Positions 1 through 8,172 of a DNA stretch of 64,000 nucleotides are shown in pieces. The DNA lies in assembly GCF_015645445.1 (NCBI RefSeq), contig NZ_JADOGI010000008.1:30785-94784 (forward strand), written 5' to 3'. The notes beneath the pieces are model-generated. The model ran no database searches. It saw only the letters and a program-made list of their open reading frames with translations, and was not told the origin of the DNA. Both the position numbers and the translations under genes were made by a program. Origin of the DNA: Nonomuraea cypriaca. Its GTDB lineage: Bacteria > Actinomycetota > Actinomycetes > Streptosporangiales > Streptosporangiaceae. How positions within the stretch are numbered: position 1 is the first letter of the stretch; each line of letters opens with the position of its first letter.

Positions 1-151
1 CAAATTCGCCGCAGTATCAGTACGGAAGGGTCACGAGAGCGTCCTTGTCTTTGCCGGCAATCGCCCGGCGACCTGGCGCGCCCCCGGTGGTCCTGCACCC
101 GGTCAGATTTATCCAAGAGTTCCCGCCGGGTCGCGCCTACGGTGGGGTTCC

Positions 152-391
152 ATGGACATCGATCATCTGATCGTCGGAGCAGGGACCGCGGGGTGCGTGC
201 TGGCCGCCCGGCTCTCGGCGGATCCCCTGCGGCGGGTGGCCGTCCTCGTGGGCGAGGACTGCCGCGTCCACGGCGTCGACGGCCTCAGGATCGCCGACCT
301 GTCCATCGTCCCCGTCCCGCTCCGCGCGACGACCGCACTCGACGCCATGATGGTCGGCGAACACGCCGCCACCCTGATCCTGGGAACGTGA
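152..391 (+). pseudogene. GMC oxidoreductase relic, N-terminus joined to C-terminus
   Basis: The 79-residue reading frame opens with the FAD-binding motif of GMC (choline/alcohol dehydrogenase) enzymes, GAGTAGCVLAARLS at residues 8-21. From about residue 33 it passes directly into the family's C-terminal signature (CRVHGVDGLRIADLS, then the ATTALDAMMVGEHAA helix). A working enzyme has about 500-550 residues, so roughly 430 internal residues, including most of the FAD and substrate domains, are missing while the frame is kept. It ends just before a strong hairpin. I infer an in-frame deletion relic with no catalytic ability; a natural mini-protein is the unlikely alternative. Confidence 0.75.
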
Positions 392-420
392 CACGGTAGC
401 CTGCCGGAACACAGCAAAAG

Positions 421-454
421 CCGTGATCCCGCCCCTGGCGGAGCGGGATCACGG
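421..454 (-). terminator. Intrinsic terminator, 12-bp perfect stem
   Basis: CCGTGATCCCGC (421-432) pairs perfectly with GCGGGATCACGG (443-454) across a 10-nt loop. Read on the minus strand the stem is followed by CTTTT, so it terminates the SPW gene whose stop lies 12 nt upstream. The stem could also stop plus-strand transcripts from the GMC relic. Confidence 0.8.
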
Positions 455-465
455 CCCTCCTGTTG

Positions 466-825
466 TCAGGCTGTCGCGGACTTCCTGCCGCTCCGAGTCT
501 GAGGTACGGCGACCCACAGGCCCGCGACGACGGCCAGCACGCCCGCGATCCAGGCGGTCCACGCCGCGCCGGGCACGTCCTGGAAGCCGAGCGCCCAGGG
601 TGCGATGAACAGCAGCACACCGAGGACGACGTGCGTCCATTCGCTGGCGACCGCCTCAGGCACGGCGAGCGACCACAGCGCGCCGACGGCGAGCAGGACA
701 CCGAGGATGATCAGCGCCCAGGTGCCGCCGGTGCTGTCTGGCATGAACCACAGCGGGGTGAGCGCGGTCACCACGCCGACGACGAGCGCCACCCAGTCCT
801 GCCAGCGAACCCACTTCCTGTTCAT
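466..825 (-). CDS. SPW-repeat integral membrane protein
   Basis: This is a 119-residue protein with four hydrophobic segments arranged as two similar halves. The halves carry the W-x-D-W-V-A-L-V-V-G and E-W-T-H-V-V-L-G type openings of the SPW repeat family (Pfam SPW), which are small bacterial membrane proteins of unknown function. The start at 825 is preferred because GGGAGGTG sits 5 nt upstream; an upstream in-frame start at 852 has no such site. The gene lies between a CIRCE operator/promoter (upstream) and an intrinsic terminator (downstream), so it is probably a single-gene, heat- or stress-responsive unit. Its biochemical role is unknown. Confidence 0.85.
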   Translation of the reverse strand: MNRKWVRWQDWVALVVGVVTALTPLWFMPDSTGGTWALIILGVLLAVGALWSLAVPEAVASEWTHVVLGVLLFIAPWALGFQDVPGAAWTAWIAGVLAVVAGLWVAVPQTRSGRKSATA

Positions 826-981
826 GTGAACACCTCCCAAGAGGCCGGTCACCTGCCGGTCTCCGCTTCCTTCTTCTCCTCTTCGGAGTCATCGGGGAGC
901 GCCGCTTCGGTCGTGCGGAACGGTCCTGCGGCCGGGCCTGTCGCGGCGGTGGCGTGAGGACCGACCGCGCGATCGAAGGTG
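826..981 (-). other. Long 5' leader of the SPW gene
   Basis: This is about 155 nt between the CIRCE element and the SPW ribosome site. One minus-strand frame is open through it and ends in an acidic/lysine-rich tail (DDSEEEKKEAETGR then TGA at 850-852). It has no ATG or GTG start with a ribosome site, only a TTG inside CIRCE, so I do not call it a gene. No other structure was seen. Confidence 0.4.
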
Positions 982-1008
982 TTGGCACTCTCCAACGAAG
1001 AGTGCTAA
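982..1008 (-). promoter_or_regulatory. CIRCE operator (HrcA binding site)
   Basis: TTGGCACTC (982-990), nine bases, GAGTGCTAA (1000-1008) matches the CIRCE consensus TTAGCACTC-N9-GAGTGCTAA with one mismatch. HrcA binds CIRCE and represses groESL-type genes until heat shock (established). Here the element lies just downstream of a candidate minus-strand promoter that reads toward the SPW gene, and no groES, groEL or hrcA is present in the window. Confidence 0.85.
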
Positions 1009-1012
1009 TTCC

Positions 1013-1042
1013 TATGTAACACCGAGCGCACCGGGCAGGCAA
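1013..1042 (-). promoter_or_regulatory. Candidate promoter for the SPW gene
   Basis: On the minus strand TTGCCT (1042-1037), 18 bases, TACATA (1018-1013) resembles a housekeeping promoter. The predicted start falls inside or at the CIRCE element, the usual arrangement for HrcA repression. Confidence 0.5.
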
Positions 1043-1166
1043 CTCCCCCTGCCCAACGGGCGGCGGGGCAGCCGGAACAGGGGCTTCGCTAGGCTGAGGT
1101 CATGGTTAACGTACGCCGTCGAGTCATGTGCCCCGCCGCGCGTGTTCAGCGACCCGCCGAGGACCG

Positions 1167-1967
1167 GTGAGCGGGCAGGAGCGGCCGGCGGAGTTCGTTC
1201 AGTCACTCGAACGCGGCCTGTTGATCATCAGGAGCTTCACCCCCCGGCATTCCCGGATGACGTTGACGGAGGTCGCCGAGCGGACGCACATGCCCAGGTC
1301 GGCCGCGCGGCGCTTCCTGCTCACCCTGGAGAGCCTCGGCTACGTCCGGCAGGACGGGCGGTATTTCTCGTTGAGTCCTTCCGTGCTGGAGCTCGGTTAC
1401 AGCTATCTGTCCTCGGTTCATCCTTGGGACGCGGCGCATCCGCTGCTTGAGCACCTCAGCGACGACATCGACGAGAACGTCCTGGCGGGGGTCCTGGACG
1501 GCACCGACGTCGTGTGCGTGGACAGGACCAGCCGGCGGCTGGTGACGTTCGCGGTGTTCGTGGGCGGCCGGGTCCCCGCGCACGCCTCCTCGATGGGCCG
1601 CGCCATCCTCGCCCACCTCGAACCGGAGGAGCTGGACCGCTATTTCGCCACCGCCGAGCTCGTCGCGGTGACCGAGGCGACCACCACGGACGAGCAGCGG
1701 TTGCGCGCCGAGCTCGCCCAGGTCAGGAAGCAGGGATGGGCGACGACCGAACACGAGCTGGAGCGCGGCCTGATGTCGGTCTCCGCCCCGGTCTTCGGCC
1801 CGAACGGCCAGGTGGTCGCGGCCATCAACGTGTCCGCGCACGGAGGCCGGCTGAGCCAGGCCGACGTCGAGGCGCGCATCAGCCCGCCGCTGCTCGACTG
1901 CGCCCGCAACGTGAGCATCCTGTTCGGCGCCCGGTCGGCGTTCAACGGATCCGAGCGCCGGAGATAG
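1167..1967 (+). CDS. IclR-family transcriptional regulator (PcaR/PobR-like)
   Basis: A 266-residue protein. The N-terminal winged helix-turn-helix opens with FVQSLERGLLIIRSF and contains MTLTEVAERTHMPRSAARRFLLTL. The C-terminal effector domain includes HASSMGRAILAHL and GLMSVSAPVFGPNGQVVAAINVS, typical of IclR regulators that sense aromatic or carboxylic acids. I chose GTG at 1167 (GAGG 4 nt upstream, and the family's usual N-terminus); GTG at 1128 is the alternative. It ends 1 nt from the stop of the convergent catabolic operon and is the obvious candidate to control it, perhaps through the inverted repeat at 13609-13626. Confidence 0.9.
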   Translation: MSGQERPAEFVQSLERGLLIIRSFTPRHSRMTLTEVAERTHMPRSAARRFLLTLESLGYVRQDGRYFSLSPSVLELGYSYLSSVHPWDAAHPLLEHLSDDIDENVLAGVLDGTDVVCVDRTSRRLVTFAVFVGGRVPAHASSMGRAILAHLEPEELDRYFATAELVAVTEATTTDEQRLRAELAQVRKQGWATTEHELERGLMSVSAPVFGPNGQVVAAINVSAHGGRLSQADVEARISPPLLDCARNVSILFGARSAFNGSERRR

Positions 1968-1968
1968 G

Positions 1969-2973
1969 TCAGCCGAGGGCCTGGATGTCCGCGACCGCCC
2001 TGGCGAAGGACCGCCAGTCGGTGTCCCCACGCGGCGCCGGCAGCTGAACGGCGTCGACCAGGCCGCCGAAGCGTTCGCCGACCGCCGCGCCGATCCCCTC
2101 GTACGGCGCCACGGCGCAGAAGAGTTCGAGCACCTCGTCATCGACCTTCGAGGCGAGCTCGTCCCACCGTCCCTCGCGTACCGTCCGCTGCAGCTCCTCC
2201 CCCAGGTCGTCCAGCCCATGGTGGGCGAGAACGGGCAGGTAGGAACGGGTGGACCCGTAGAACCCGACCCTCCTCCTGACGTGTTCGCGGGCCGCGCGCA
2301 CGTCCTCCGCCGTCGCGCCGGTGGCCACGAAGCCGCCGCCGGTGACGCGCACTTCTCCGCTCGTGCGAGCCGCGCCGGTGATCGTGGGGAGGGCGACGTC
2401 GGACACGTACGCGCGGGTGCTGAACGGATGCAGCCGCACGCCGTCGCACAGGGACGCGGCGGTCGTGAGGTTGTAGCGGTTCACCGCGGCCAGGTCGACG
2501 GGAATCGGCGCATGGTCAGACGCGGGCCGGAACTCCGGGGTCATCAGGGTGTGCCGGTAGAACGGCCCCTCGTGGCGCAGCTCGCCGCCGGTTTCCCACG
2601 CCCGCCAGATGGCCCGCAGCGCGGAGACGTAGTCACGCATCCGTGGTCCAGGCGAGTCCCACGCAGTCGAGAAGCGTTCCTCGATGTGCCGTCTGACCTG
2701 GGTGCCGAGCCCGAGCCTGAACCGGCCCCCGCTGTGGTCGGCGAGCATCCGCGCCTGCGTGGCCAGCACCATCGGGCTGCGCGGGAACGCGATCGTGACC
2801 GCCGTGGCGAGCTCCACGCGGGAGGTGGCCGACGCGACGGCCATCAGCGTGAGCAGCGGATCGCGGGTGACCTCCGCGTCGCAGACTGTGTCGACCCCGG
2901 CCTGCTCCAGACGGGCGGCCAGCTCGGGCACGTCGCCCAGCGGAACGTCGCGCAGGCTCACTTCGACCCTCAT
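1969..2973 (-). CDS. F420-type LLM-class oxidoreductase
   Basis: A 334-residue luciferase-like (LLM) TIM-barrel protein. It shows RSPMVLATQARMLADHSGGRFRLGLGTQ, cut here as RSPMVLATQA and GRFRLGLGTQ, followed by an R-x-x-E-E-R-F-S stretch, as in the F420-dependent subfamily resembling MSMEG_2256. Such enzymes use F420 or FMN to oxidise, reduce or hydroxylate small organic substrates. It is the last gene of the operon, and its ATG overlaps the acyl-CoA dehydrogenase TGA by 4 nt. A much longer frame extends upstream through the neighbouring gene but is only a shadow. The reaction is not predictable; a role on the cleaved product is inferred from position only. Confidence 0.85.
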   Translation of the reverse strand: MRVEVSLRDVPLGDVPELAARLEQAGVDTVCDAEVTRDPLLTLMAVASATSRVELATAVTIAFPRSPMVLATQARMLADHSGGRFRLGLGTQVRRHIEERFSTAWDSPGPRMRDYVSALRAIWRAWETGGELRHEGPFYRHTLMTPEFRPASDHAPIPVDLAAVNRYNLTTAASLCDGVRLHPFSTRAYVSDVALPTITGAARTSGEVRVTGGGFVATGATAEDVRAAREHVRRRVGFYGSTRSYLPVLAHHGLDDLGEELQRTVREGRWDELASKVDDEVLELFCAVAPYEGIGAAVGERFGGLVDAVQLPAPRGDTDWRSFARAVADIQALG

Positions 2974-4202
2974 CGGGCATGCACCTCCGCGCCGGGGATT
3001 CCGTGCCGCAAGAGGTTCCTGGCGATGGTCACCCGGTGGATCTCCGACGCGCCCTCGACGATGCGCCAGACGCGGACGAGACGGTAGTAGTACTCGATCG
3101 GCAGTTCCTTGCCCAGCCCCATGCCGCCGTGCGCCTGCAGGCAGCGGTCGGCCACCTGCTGCAGCAGCTCGGTGCCGAGCACCTTGGCCGTGGACGCCTC
3201 GAATCTGATGTCGCCTACGCCCGCGTCCAGCTTGGCCGCGGCGTCCCGGTTGACCAGCCGGCTGGTGTGCAGGCCGATGCCGGCGTCGGCGATCCAGTTC
3301 TGGATGGTCTGCCGGGCCGCGAGCGGCTCGCCGAAGGTCACCCGCTCCTTCGCGTACGCCATCATCATGCCGAGCAGCCGCTCGGTGGCGCCCACGCAGC
3401 GGGCGGCGATCTCCAGGCGGCGCACGGACAACCGGTTCTGCATGGGCACGAACGCGTCGCCGACGTCGCCGAGCACCTGCTCGTCCCCGAGTTCGACGTC
3501 GTCGAAGCGGATCTCGCACGGCCGGTAGTTGGAGATCGTCGGCAGCCGCCGCTCGACCACCACCCCTGGCGTGCCACGGTCGACGAGAAAGGCGGTCATG
3601 CCGCCCCGGCTGCCCTTCTCGCGATCGGTCACGGCCACCACGATCAGGAAGTCGGCCCAGTCCGCCTTGCCGATCCACTTCTTGCGCCCGTTGAGCACCC
3701 ACCGGCCGCCGGCGCGCCTGGCCGTCGTTTCGATGCCCGACACGTCCGAGCCCGCGCCGGGCTCGGTGATCGCCACGCCTGAGGTGATCTCCCCCCGCGC
3801 GTACGGGTCCAGATAGCGCGCCCGCTGCCCGGCGTCGCAGGCGGCCGACAGCCAGTGCAGGTTCGGCGAGTCCGGCGGCAGCACGAACGGCACGATGGTC
3901 TTGGCCATCTCCTCCACGGCCGCCATCTTGTCTAGGTTCGTCAGCCCGAGGCCGCCGTACTCCGCGGGAACGTCGATCCCCCACAGGCCACGCTCGCGGG
4001 CCGCGGCCAGCAGCCGCTCATAGACCTCGGGCGGCAGGTCGCCGACGGGGTCGAACAGATAGCTCTTGCCGGGCTCGGCGGCGAACGGCTCGGTGCGGCT
4101 CGACGCTTCGAGCTCCCATCTGATGACGTCCGGCTCCAGCGGCAGGAGCTCGTCGTCGACGAACGCGCGTACCCGCTGCCTGAGGTCTTCCGCGGCCTTC
4201 AT
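2970..4202 (-). CDS. Acyl-CoA dehydrogenase family protein
   Basis: A 410-residue flavoprotein. It has the FAD-contact segment GVAITEPGAGSDVSGIETTA, the C-terminal helices with QAHGGMGLGKE, and the motif VEGASEIHR, whose glutamate (about residue 383) is the family's catalytic base. It should introduce the alpha,beta double bond into an acyl-CoA, passing electrons to ETF. The start at 4202 follows AGGAGGAA at 8 nt; an in-frame ATG at 4223 lacks a site. It lies between MmgE/PrpD and the LLM oxidoreductase in the same operon and would supply the substrate of the enoyl-CoA hydratase encoded further upstream. Confidence 0.92.
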   Translation of the reverse strand: MKAAEDLRQRVRAFVDDELLPLEPDVIRWELEASSRTEPFAAEPGKSYLFDPVGDLPPEVYERLLAAARERGLWGIDVPAEYGGLGLTNLDKMAAVEEMAKTIVPFVLPPDSPNLHWLSAACDAGQRARYLDPYARGEITSGVAITEPGAGSDVSGIETTARRAGGRWVLNGRKKWIGKADWADFLIVVAVTDREKGSRGGMTAFLVDRGTPGVVVERRLPTISNYRPCEIRFDDVELGDEQVLGDVGDAFVPMQNRLSVRRLEIAARCVGATERLLGMMMAYAKERVTFGEPLAARQTIQNWIADAGIGLHTSRLVNRDAAAKLDAGVGDIRFEASTAKVLGTELLQQVADRCLQAHGGMGLGKELPIEYYYRLVRVWRIVEGASEIHRVTIARNLLRHGIPGAEVHAR

Positions 4203-4226
4203 GGTCAGTTCCTCCTGGGTCATGGG

Positions 4227-5570
4227 TCAGGTGAGCACGGCGAGCACATCGCGGACCGGGCGGTCCGCCCAGCGGCGCAGGGCGGCGGCGAAGGGCCGGG
4301 CGAGCGGGGCGCGACCGCCGTGCTCGAAGCAGTCCACGGCTTTCGCGGTGAGCTCCTCCAGGGTCAGGGGGGCGGCCGCGCTGCCCCGCAGGGTCTCGGC
4401 CCGGCCCCGGAGCACCCGTCCATCGGTGAGGTGGAGGCTCACCTCGGCCCAGCGGGGCGCCATCGGGGTGTCGCTCTCAGCCGCCTGTACGCGGGCGAGC
4501 AGCCGCTGCGCCTGCGGTCGCTTCACGGCCTCGTCGGTGAAGCTGCCGAGGCGGGGCCGGCCGTCGAGCAGGGCCGCGGCCATGCCGTACTCCATGCTGA
4601 ACTTGGCCTCCAGCCCGGTGGCCGGACGGTGGTGGATCAGCGGGGTGAGCGCCGCGCCGCTGGTTCGCACGTCCACGCGGACGACGTCCTCGGCGTTCAC
4701 GTCCTGCTCGGTGCGCAGGTCGAGCACCGCGTCCAGAGCGCGGTGGGCGGCGTAGCACATGGGGTACTTCTTGACGTCCAGGCCGCTGGTACGCAGCTCT
4801 CCTGGGGCGGCGCCGAGTTCGTCGAGCAGATCGTGGAGCCGGCGGGTGATGCCGTCGTCGCCGCCGTACAGGCGGGTGAAGCCTGCGGGGCCGTCCAGCG
4901 CGCCGTGGCCCGCCGTGACGCCGGCCCTGGCCGCGAGCGCGGAACGTACGGCGCTCGCGCATGCGGCGCCGACCTGGAAGGACTTCGCCGGCGTGCCGAA
5001 GTTCTCCCGGGTGCCCGAGCACTGCCCGGCGAACAGCCCGATGGCGTCGGCGATCTGCTCGGCGTCCAGCCGCAGCAGCCGGGCGGCGGCCACGGTCGCG
5101 CCGATGCCGCCGATCGTCGTGGTGCTGTGCCAGCCGGCCGCGTAGTGCGGGACGGCCATCGCCTTCGCCAGCTTGAGCATCACCTCAAAGCCGACGGCGT
5201 AGGCGCCGGCCACGGCGGACCCGTCGGCGTCCTCGGCCCCGGCGAGGGCGAGCAGTCCCGGGATGATCGCGATGCTCGGGTGGCCGCGCAGCGGCGAGGT
5301 GACGTCGTCGTAGTCGAGCACGTGTCCGGCCGCCCCGTTGACCAGGGCTGCCTGCTCGGGAGACACGGGCGGCCCGCCCGTCCACAGCCGCGCGGCTCCG
5401 CCCTGGGAGACGGTGGAGGTCAGCGCGTGGACGACCGGGTCGGCACGGGCGGCGACGGCGACGGCGACGGTGTCGAGCACCGCCCGGCCGACGGCGTCGA
5501 CGACGTCCGGGGACGCCTCCGGCGCCGAGGCGGCGTACCGGCCGACGCGTAGCGCCGCGGGGGCGGTCAT
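4227..5570 (-). CDS. MmgE/PrpD-family protein
   Basis: A 447-residue member of the MmgE/PrpD fold (2-methylcitrate dehydratase, cis-aconitate decarboxylase, iminodisuccinate epimerase). Family stretches are VNGAAGHVLDYDDV near residue 80, HPSIAIIPGLLALA and LDVKKYPMCYAAHRALDA. It probably dehydrates, decarboxylates or epimerises a polycarboxylate. Its ATG overlaps the preceding CoA-transferase TGA by 4 nt (5567-5570), so translation is coupled. Members are often found beside CaiB-type CoA-transferases in catabolic operons; the exact substrate cannot be read from sequence. Confidence 0.9.
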   Translation of the reverse strand: MTAPAALRVGRYAASAPEASPDVVDAVGRAVLDTVAVAVAARADPVVHALTSTVSQGGAARLWTGGPPVSPEQAALVNGAAGHVLDYDDVTSPLRGHPSIAIIPGLLALAGAEDADGSAVAGAYAVGFEVMLKLAKAMAVPHYAAGWHSTTTIGGIGATVAAARLLRLDAEQIADAIGLFAGQCSGTRENFGTPAKSFQVGAACASAVRSALAARAGVTAGHGALDGPAGFTRLYGGDDGITRRLHDLLDELGAAPGELRTSGLDVKKYPMCYAAHRALDAVLDLRTEQDVNAEDVVRVDVRTSGAALTPLIHHRPATGLEAKFSMEYGMAAALLDGRPRLGSFTDEAVKRPQAQRLLARVQAAESDTPMAPRWAEVSLHLTDGRVLRGRAETLRGSAAAPLTLEELTAKAVDCFEHGGRAPLARPFAAALRRWADRPVRDVLAVLT

Positions 5571-6979
5571 CGGAGTGCTCCCGCTGCTCGGTAGGCCGCG
5601 ATCTGCTCGTCGTCCAGTCCGAGCACCTCCCTGCACACCTCGTCGGTGTGCTCGCCCAGCAACGGCGCGGAGCGGGTGGGCCGCACGGGCGTGCCGGTGA
5701 GACGGAACGGCGGCGCGTTGTAGAGGCTGGGCCCCATCTCCGGGTGGTCCAGGCGCAGCCAGTGCTCGCGGGCCGCGAGTTGCGGATCGCGGTCGACCAG
5801 GTCGGCGGTGTTCTGGACGACCCCGGCGGGCACCCCGGCCGCGCGCAGCTCCCCGGCCAGCGCGACGGCGTCACGGCCGGCCACGGCGGCGCCGATCAGC
5901 CGGTTCAGCCGGTCGCGGTCACGGTGCCTGGCCGCCTCGTGCCGCCATTCCGGCTTGTGATCCGGCCTGCCGTCGGGCTCGTGGTCAGGCCTGTGGCCGG
6001 GCTCGTGGTCAGGCCTGTGGCTGGGCTCGTCGTCGGCCTTGTCGTGGGGCTCGTCGTGGGGCTCGTCGTGGGGCTCGTCGTGGGGCTCGTCGTGGGGCTC
6101 GTCGTGGGGCTCGTCGTGGGGCTCGTCGTGGGGCTCGTCGTGGGGCTTGTCGTCGGGCTCGTCGTCGAGGCCGAGTATCCGGACGAGCGACTCCCACTGC
6201 TCGTCGCGGAGCACCGAGATCGCGATCCACCGGTCATCTCCGGCGCAGCGGTACACGCCGTGCGGCGCCCGCCGTGGGTGGTCGTTGCCGAGCGGGCCTG
6301 CGTCCCTGCGGTTGACGGTCCAGTCCATCAGCAGCGGTCCGAGCACGGCGATGGTCGGCTCGGTCTGCGCGATGTCGATGTACTGGCCGCGTCCCGTACG
6401 CCGCCGATGGCGCAGGGCGGCGAGCACGGCGAAGGCGGCGTGGCACGGGTTCGGGACGTGGTCGGGATAATTGGTGCCGGTCCCGACCGGCTCACGGCCG
6501 GGCAGGCCGGTGAAATGGTGCAGGCCGATCAGCGCGCTGATCGTGATCCCGTAACCGAGGTAGTCGCGTTCAGGGCCGCTGTCGCCCTGCATCGACATGG
6601 CCAGGTAGACGGCTCGCGGGTTGATCCGGCGCACGTCCTCCCAGCCGAGGCCGAAGCGTTCCATGGTGCCTGGCGTGAAGTTGTTGGTGACCACGTCGCT
6701 CTCTGCGACCAGCCGGCGGGCCAGCTCGCGGCCGCCCTCGGACTTCAGGTCGAGGGCGAGGCTGCGCTTGCTGGTGTTGCGGTCGGCGAAGTAGCCGCTG
6801 CGGTTGACGCCCTTCCGCCCGCCGGCGAACGGCGGGCTGAGCCTGATCCCGTCGATCTTCGCCCGGCTCTCCACCTTGATCACGTCCGCGCCGTGGTCGG
6901 CGAGCAGCTTGGTGGTGAACGAGCCCGCCCCGACCCAGCAGAAGTCGGCGACCCGGATGCCGGAAAGCGGCGGCGTCAT
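5567..6979 (-). CDS. Class III CoA-transferase (CaiB/BaiF) with DEPH-repeat insert
   Basis: A 470-residue CaiB/BaiF CoA-transferase, against about 400 for the family. It opens with PLSGIRVADFCWVGAGSFTTK and contains NYPDHVPNPCHAAFAVLAAL, in which Asp173 matches the catalytic aspartate that forms the glutamyl/aspartyl-CoA intermediate in formyl-CoA transferase. Residues about 272-345 are an extra low-complexity stretch (a tetrapeptide DEPH repeated eight times, then His/Arg/Pro/Asp-rich repeats) placed between the large and small domains. It overlaps both neighbours by ATGA. With the next CoA-transferase it may form a heteromer, as BbsE/BbsF do in benzylsuccinate degradation (inference). Confidence 0.9.
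   Translation of the reverse strand: MTPPLSGIRVADFCWVGAGSFTTKLLADHGADVIKVESRAKIDGIRLSPPFAGGRKGVNRSGYFADRNTSKRSLALDLKSEGGRELARRLVAESDVVTNNFTPGTMERFGLGWEDVRRINPRAVYLAMSMQGDSGPERDYLGYGITISALIGLHHFTGLPGREPVGTGTNYPDHVPNPCHAAFAVLAALRHRRRTGRGQYIDIAQTEPTIAVLGPLLMDWTVNRRDAGPLGNDHPRRAPHGVYRCAGDDRWIAISVLRDEQWESLVRILGLDDEPDDKPHDEPHDEPHDEPHDEPHDEPHDEPHDEPHDEPHDKADDEPSHRPDHEPGHRPDHEPDGRPDHKPEWRHEAARHRDRDRLNRLIGAAVAGRDAVALAGELRAAGVPAGVVQNTADLVDRDPQLAAREHWLRLDHPEMGPSLYNAPPFRLTGTPVRPTRSAPLLGEHTDEVCREVLGLDDEQIAAYRAAGALR
6044..6151 (-). repeat. 12-bp tandem repeat encoding DEPH units
   Basis: Eight perfect copies of GTGGGGCTCGTC (plus-strand reading) run from 6044 to 6139, followed by one copy with a single change at 6140-6151. 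The period is four codons, so length changes keep frame. Looser related copies continue on the lower-coordinate side. Perfect copies imply recent expansion by slippage. Confidence 0.95.
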
Positions 6980-8172
6980 GCGCTCACCCCCGGACGTCCG
7001 ATCTCGCTCAGCACCTGCTCGGTGTGCTCGCCGAGCCGCGGCGCACGGCCGTTCGTCCGCCAGGGCGTCTCACTCAGCAGGTACGGCGCCCCCGGCATCA
7101 GCGTGCCGAGCCCCGTGTTCTCCACGAAGAAACCCCGGTGCGCGAGCTGCCGGTTGTCCACGATGTCGGCCGCGGTGCTGACCGGGCACAACGGCACCCG
7201 CCTCCGCTGCGCCGCGGCGTACAGCTCGGCCTTCGTCCGCCGTGCGGCGAAGGGGCCGAACACCCTGTTGAAGATCCCCTTGGCCTCGTCCCCGGTGACG
7301 AACTCCCGCTCACCCCACCGGTCGCCGCGCAGCGCCGCCGCTTCGGGGACGTCCTCGGATTCGAGCCAGTCGACGAGGTTGGGCCAGAACCGGTTGCCGC
7401 CGATCCCGCCGGCCAGGATGTAGATCTCGCCGTCCGCGCAGGCGAAGACCCCGGCCCCGGCCCGGTCGCCGACGCCGCTGCCCCTCCCCCGTACCGTGCC
7501 TTCCAGGTCGTAGAACTGCACGGCGTTCTCCAGCGCGAGCACCACGCACTCCTGGACGGAGACGTCCACGTGCTGGCCGGCCCCGGTGAGCTCCGCCGAG
7601 GTGAGCGCCAGCATCGAGGCGACGGCCCCGAACAGGCCGCCCATCGCCATCGCCTGGTCCCCGGCGGCGCGTACCGGCGGGCCGTCCCGGTACCCGCCCA
7701 GCGCCAGCAGTCCGCCGAGCGCCAGCAGGACCAGGTCGTCCGCCTCGTCCTGGCCGTACGGGCCGTCCTGCCCGAACGGCGTGATGCTGGTCATCACCAG
7801 AGCCGGATTGCCCTCGCTGAGATCGGCCCAGGCCAGGCCACGCGCCGCGGCCACCCCGGGGCGTTCCGTCTCGATGACGAGGTCTGCCGTACGGGCCAGG
7901 TCGCGCAGGGTGCGAGCGCCCTCGGCGCGGTCGAGGTCCAGGACGACGCTGCGCTTGCCGGTGTTGGCGTACGCGAAGGCGAGCCCGGAGTCGGGACCGG
8001 GCACGTCGCCGGCGAACGGCGGCTCGTGCCGGAGCGGGGTGCCGTCCGGCGGTTCGACCAGGATCACGTCGGCGCCCAGTTCGGCGAACAGCTTGCCGCA
8101 GTAGTTGCCCATCGGCCCGGACAGGTCGAGCACCCGCAGCCCCTCCAGCGCGGCCGGCGCCGTGGTGGTCAC
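6976..8172 (-). CDS. Class III CoA-transferase (CaiB/BaiF)
   Basis: A 398-residue CaiB/BaiF protein of normal length. It has LEGLRVLDLSGPMGNYCGK at the N-terminus, NTGKRSVVLDL, and VRAAGDQAMAMGG with Asp172 at the position of the catalytic aspartate. It ends with the usual RAPRLGEHTEQVL motif. It should move CoA from a donor acyl-CoA to the imported acid, activating it for beta-oxidation-like steps. ATGA overlaps join it to the DUF35 gene upstream and the second CoA-transferase downstream. Confidence 0.92.
   Translation of the reverse strand: MTTTAPAALEGLRVLDLSGPMGNYCGKLFAELGADVILVEPPDGTPLRHEPPFAGDVPGPDSGLAFAYANTGKRSVVLDLDRAEGARTLRDLARTADLVIETERPGVAAARGLAWADLSEGNPALVMTSITPFGQDGPYGQDEADDLVLLALGGLLALGGYRDGPPVRAAGDQAMAMGGLFGAVASMLALTSAELTGAGQHVDVSVQECVVLALENAVQFYDLEGTVRGRGSGVGDRAGAGVFACADGEIYILAGGIGGNRFWPNLVDWLESEDVPEAAALRGDRWGEREFVTGDEAKGIFNRVFGPFAARRTKAELYAAAQRRRVPLCPVSTAADIVDNRQLAHRGFFVENTGLGTLMPGAPYLLSETPWRTNGRAPRLGEHTEQVLSEIGRPGVSA

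Noticed and set aside
850..993. Small acidic reading frame in the SPW leader
   Set aside because: No ATG or GTG start with a ribosome site; the only start would be TTG inside the CIRCE element. Kept as a leader note only.
2974..3984. Upstream extension of the LLM oxidoreductase frame to 671 residues
   Set aside because: The extra part is an arginine-rich shifted-frame reading of the acyl-CoA dehydrogenase; the true start at 2973 forms an ATGA overlap.
6044..6151. CRISPR-like array
   Set aside because: The 12-bp units are directly adjacent without spacers and lie in frame inside a coding gene.
5648..7423. 591-codon plus-strand frame rich in GLVV repeats across the CoA-transferase
   Set aside because: It is the antisense of the DEPH repeat and of two well-supported genes; the repeat's low complexity keeps the frame open, with no ribosome site or family match.
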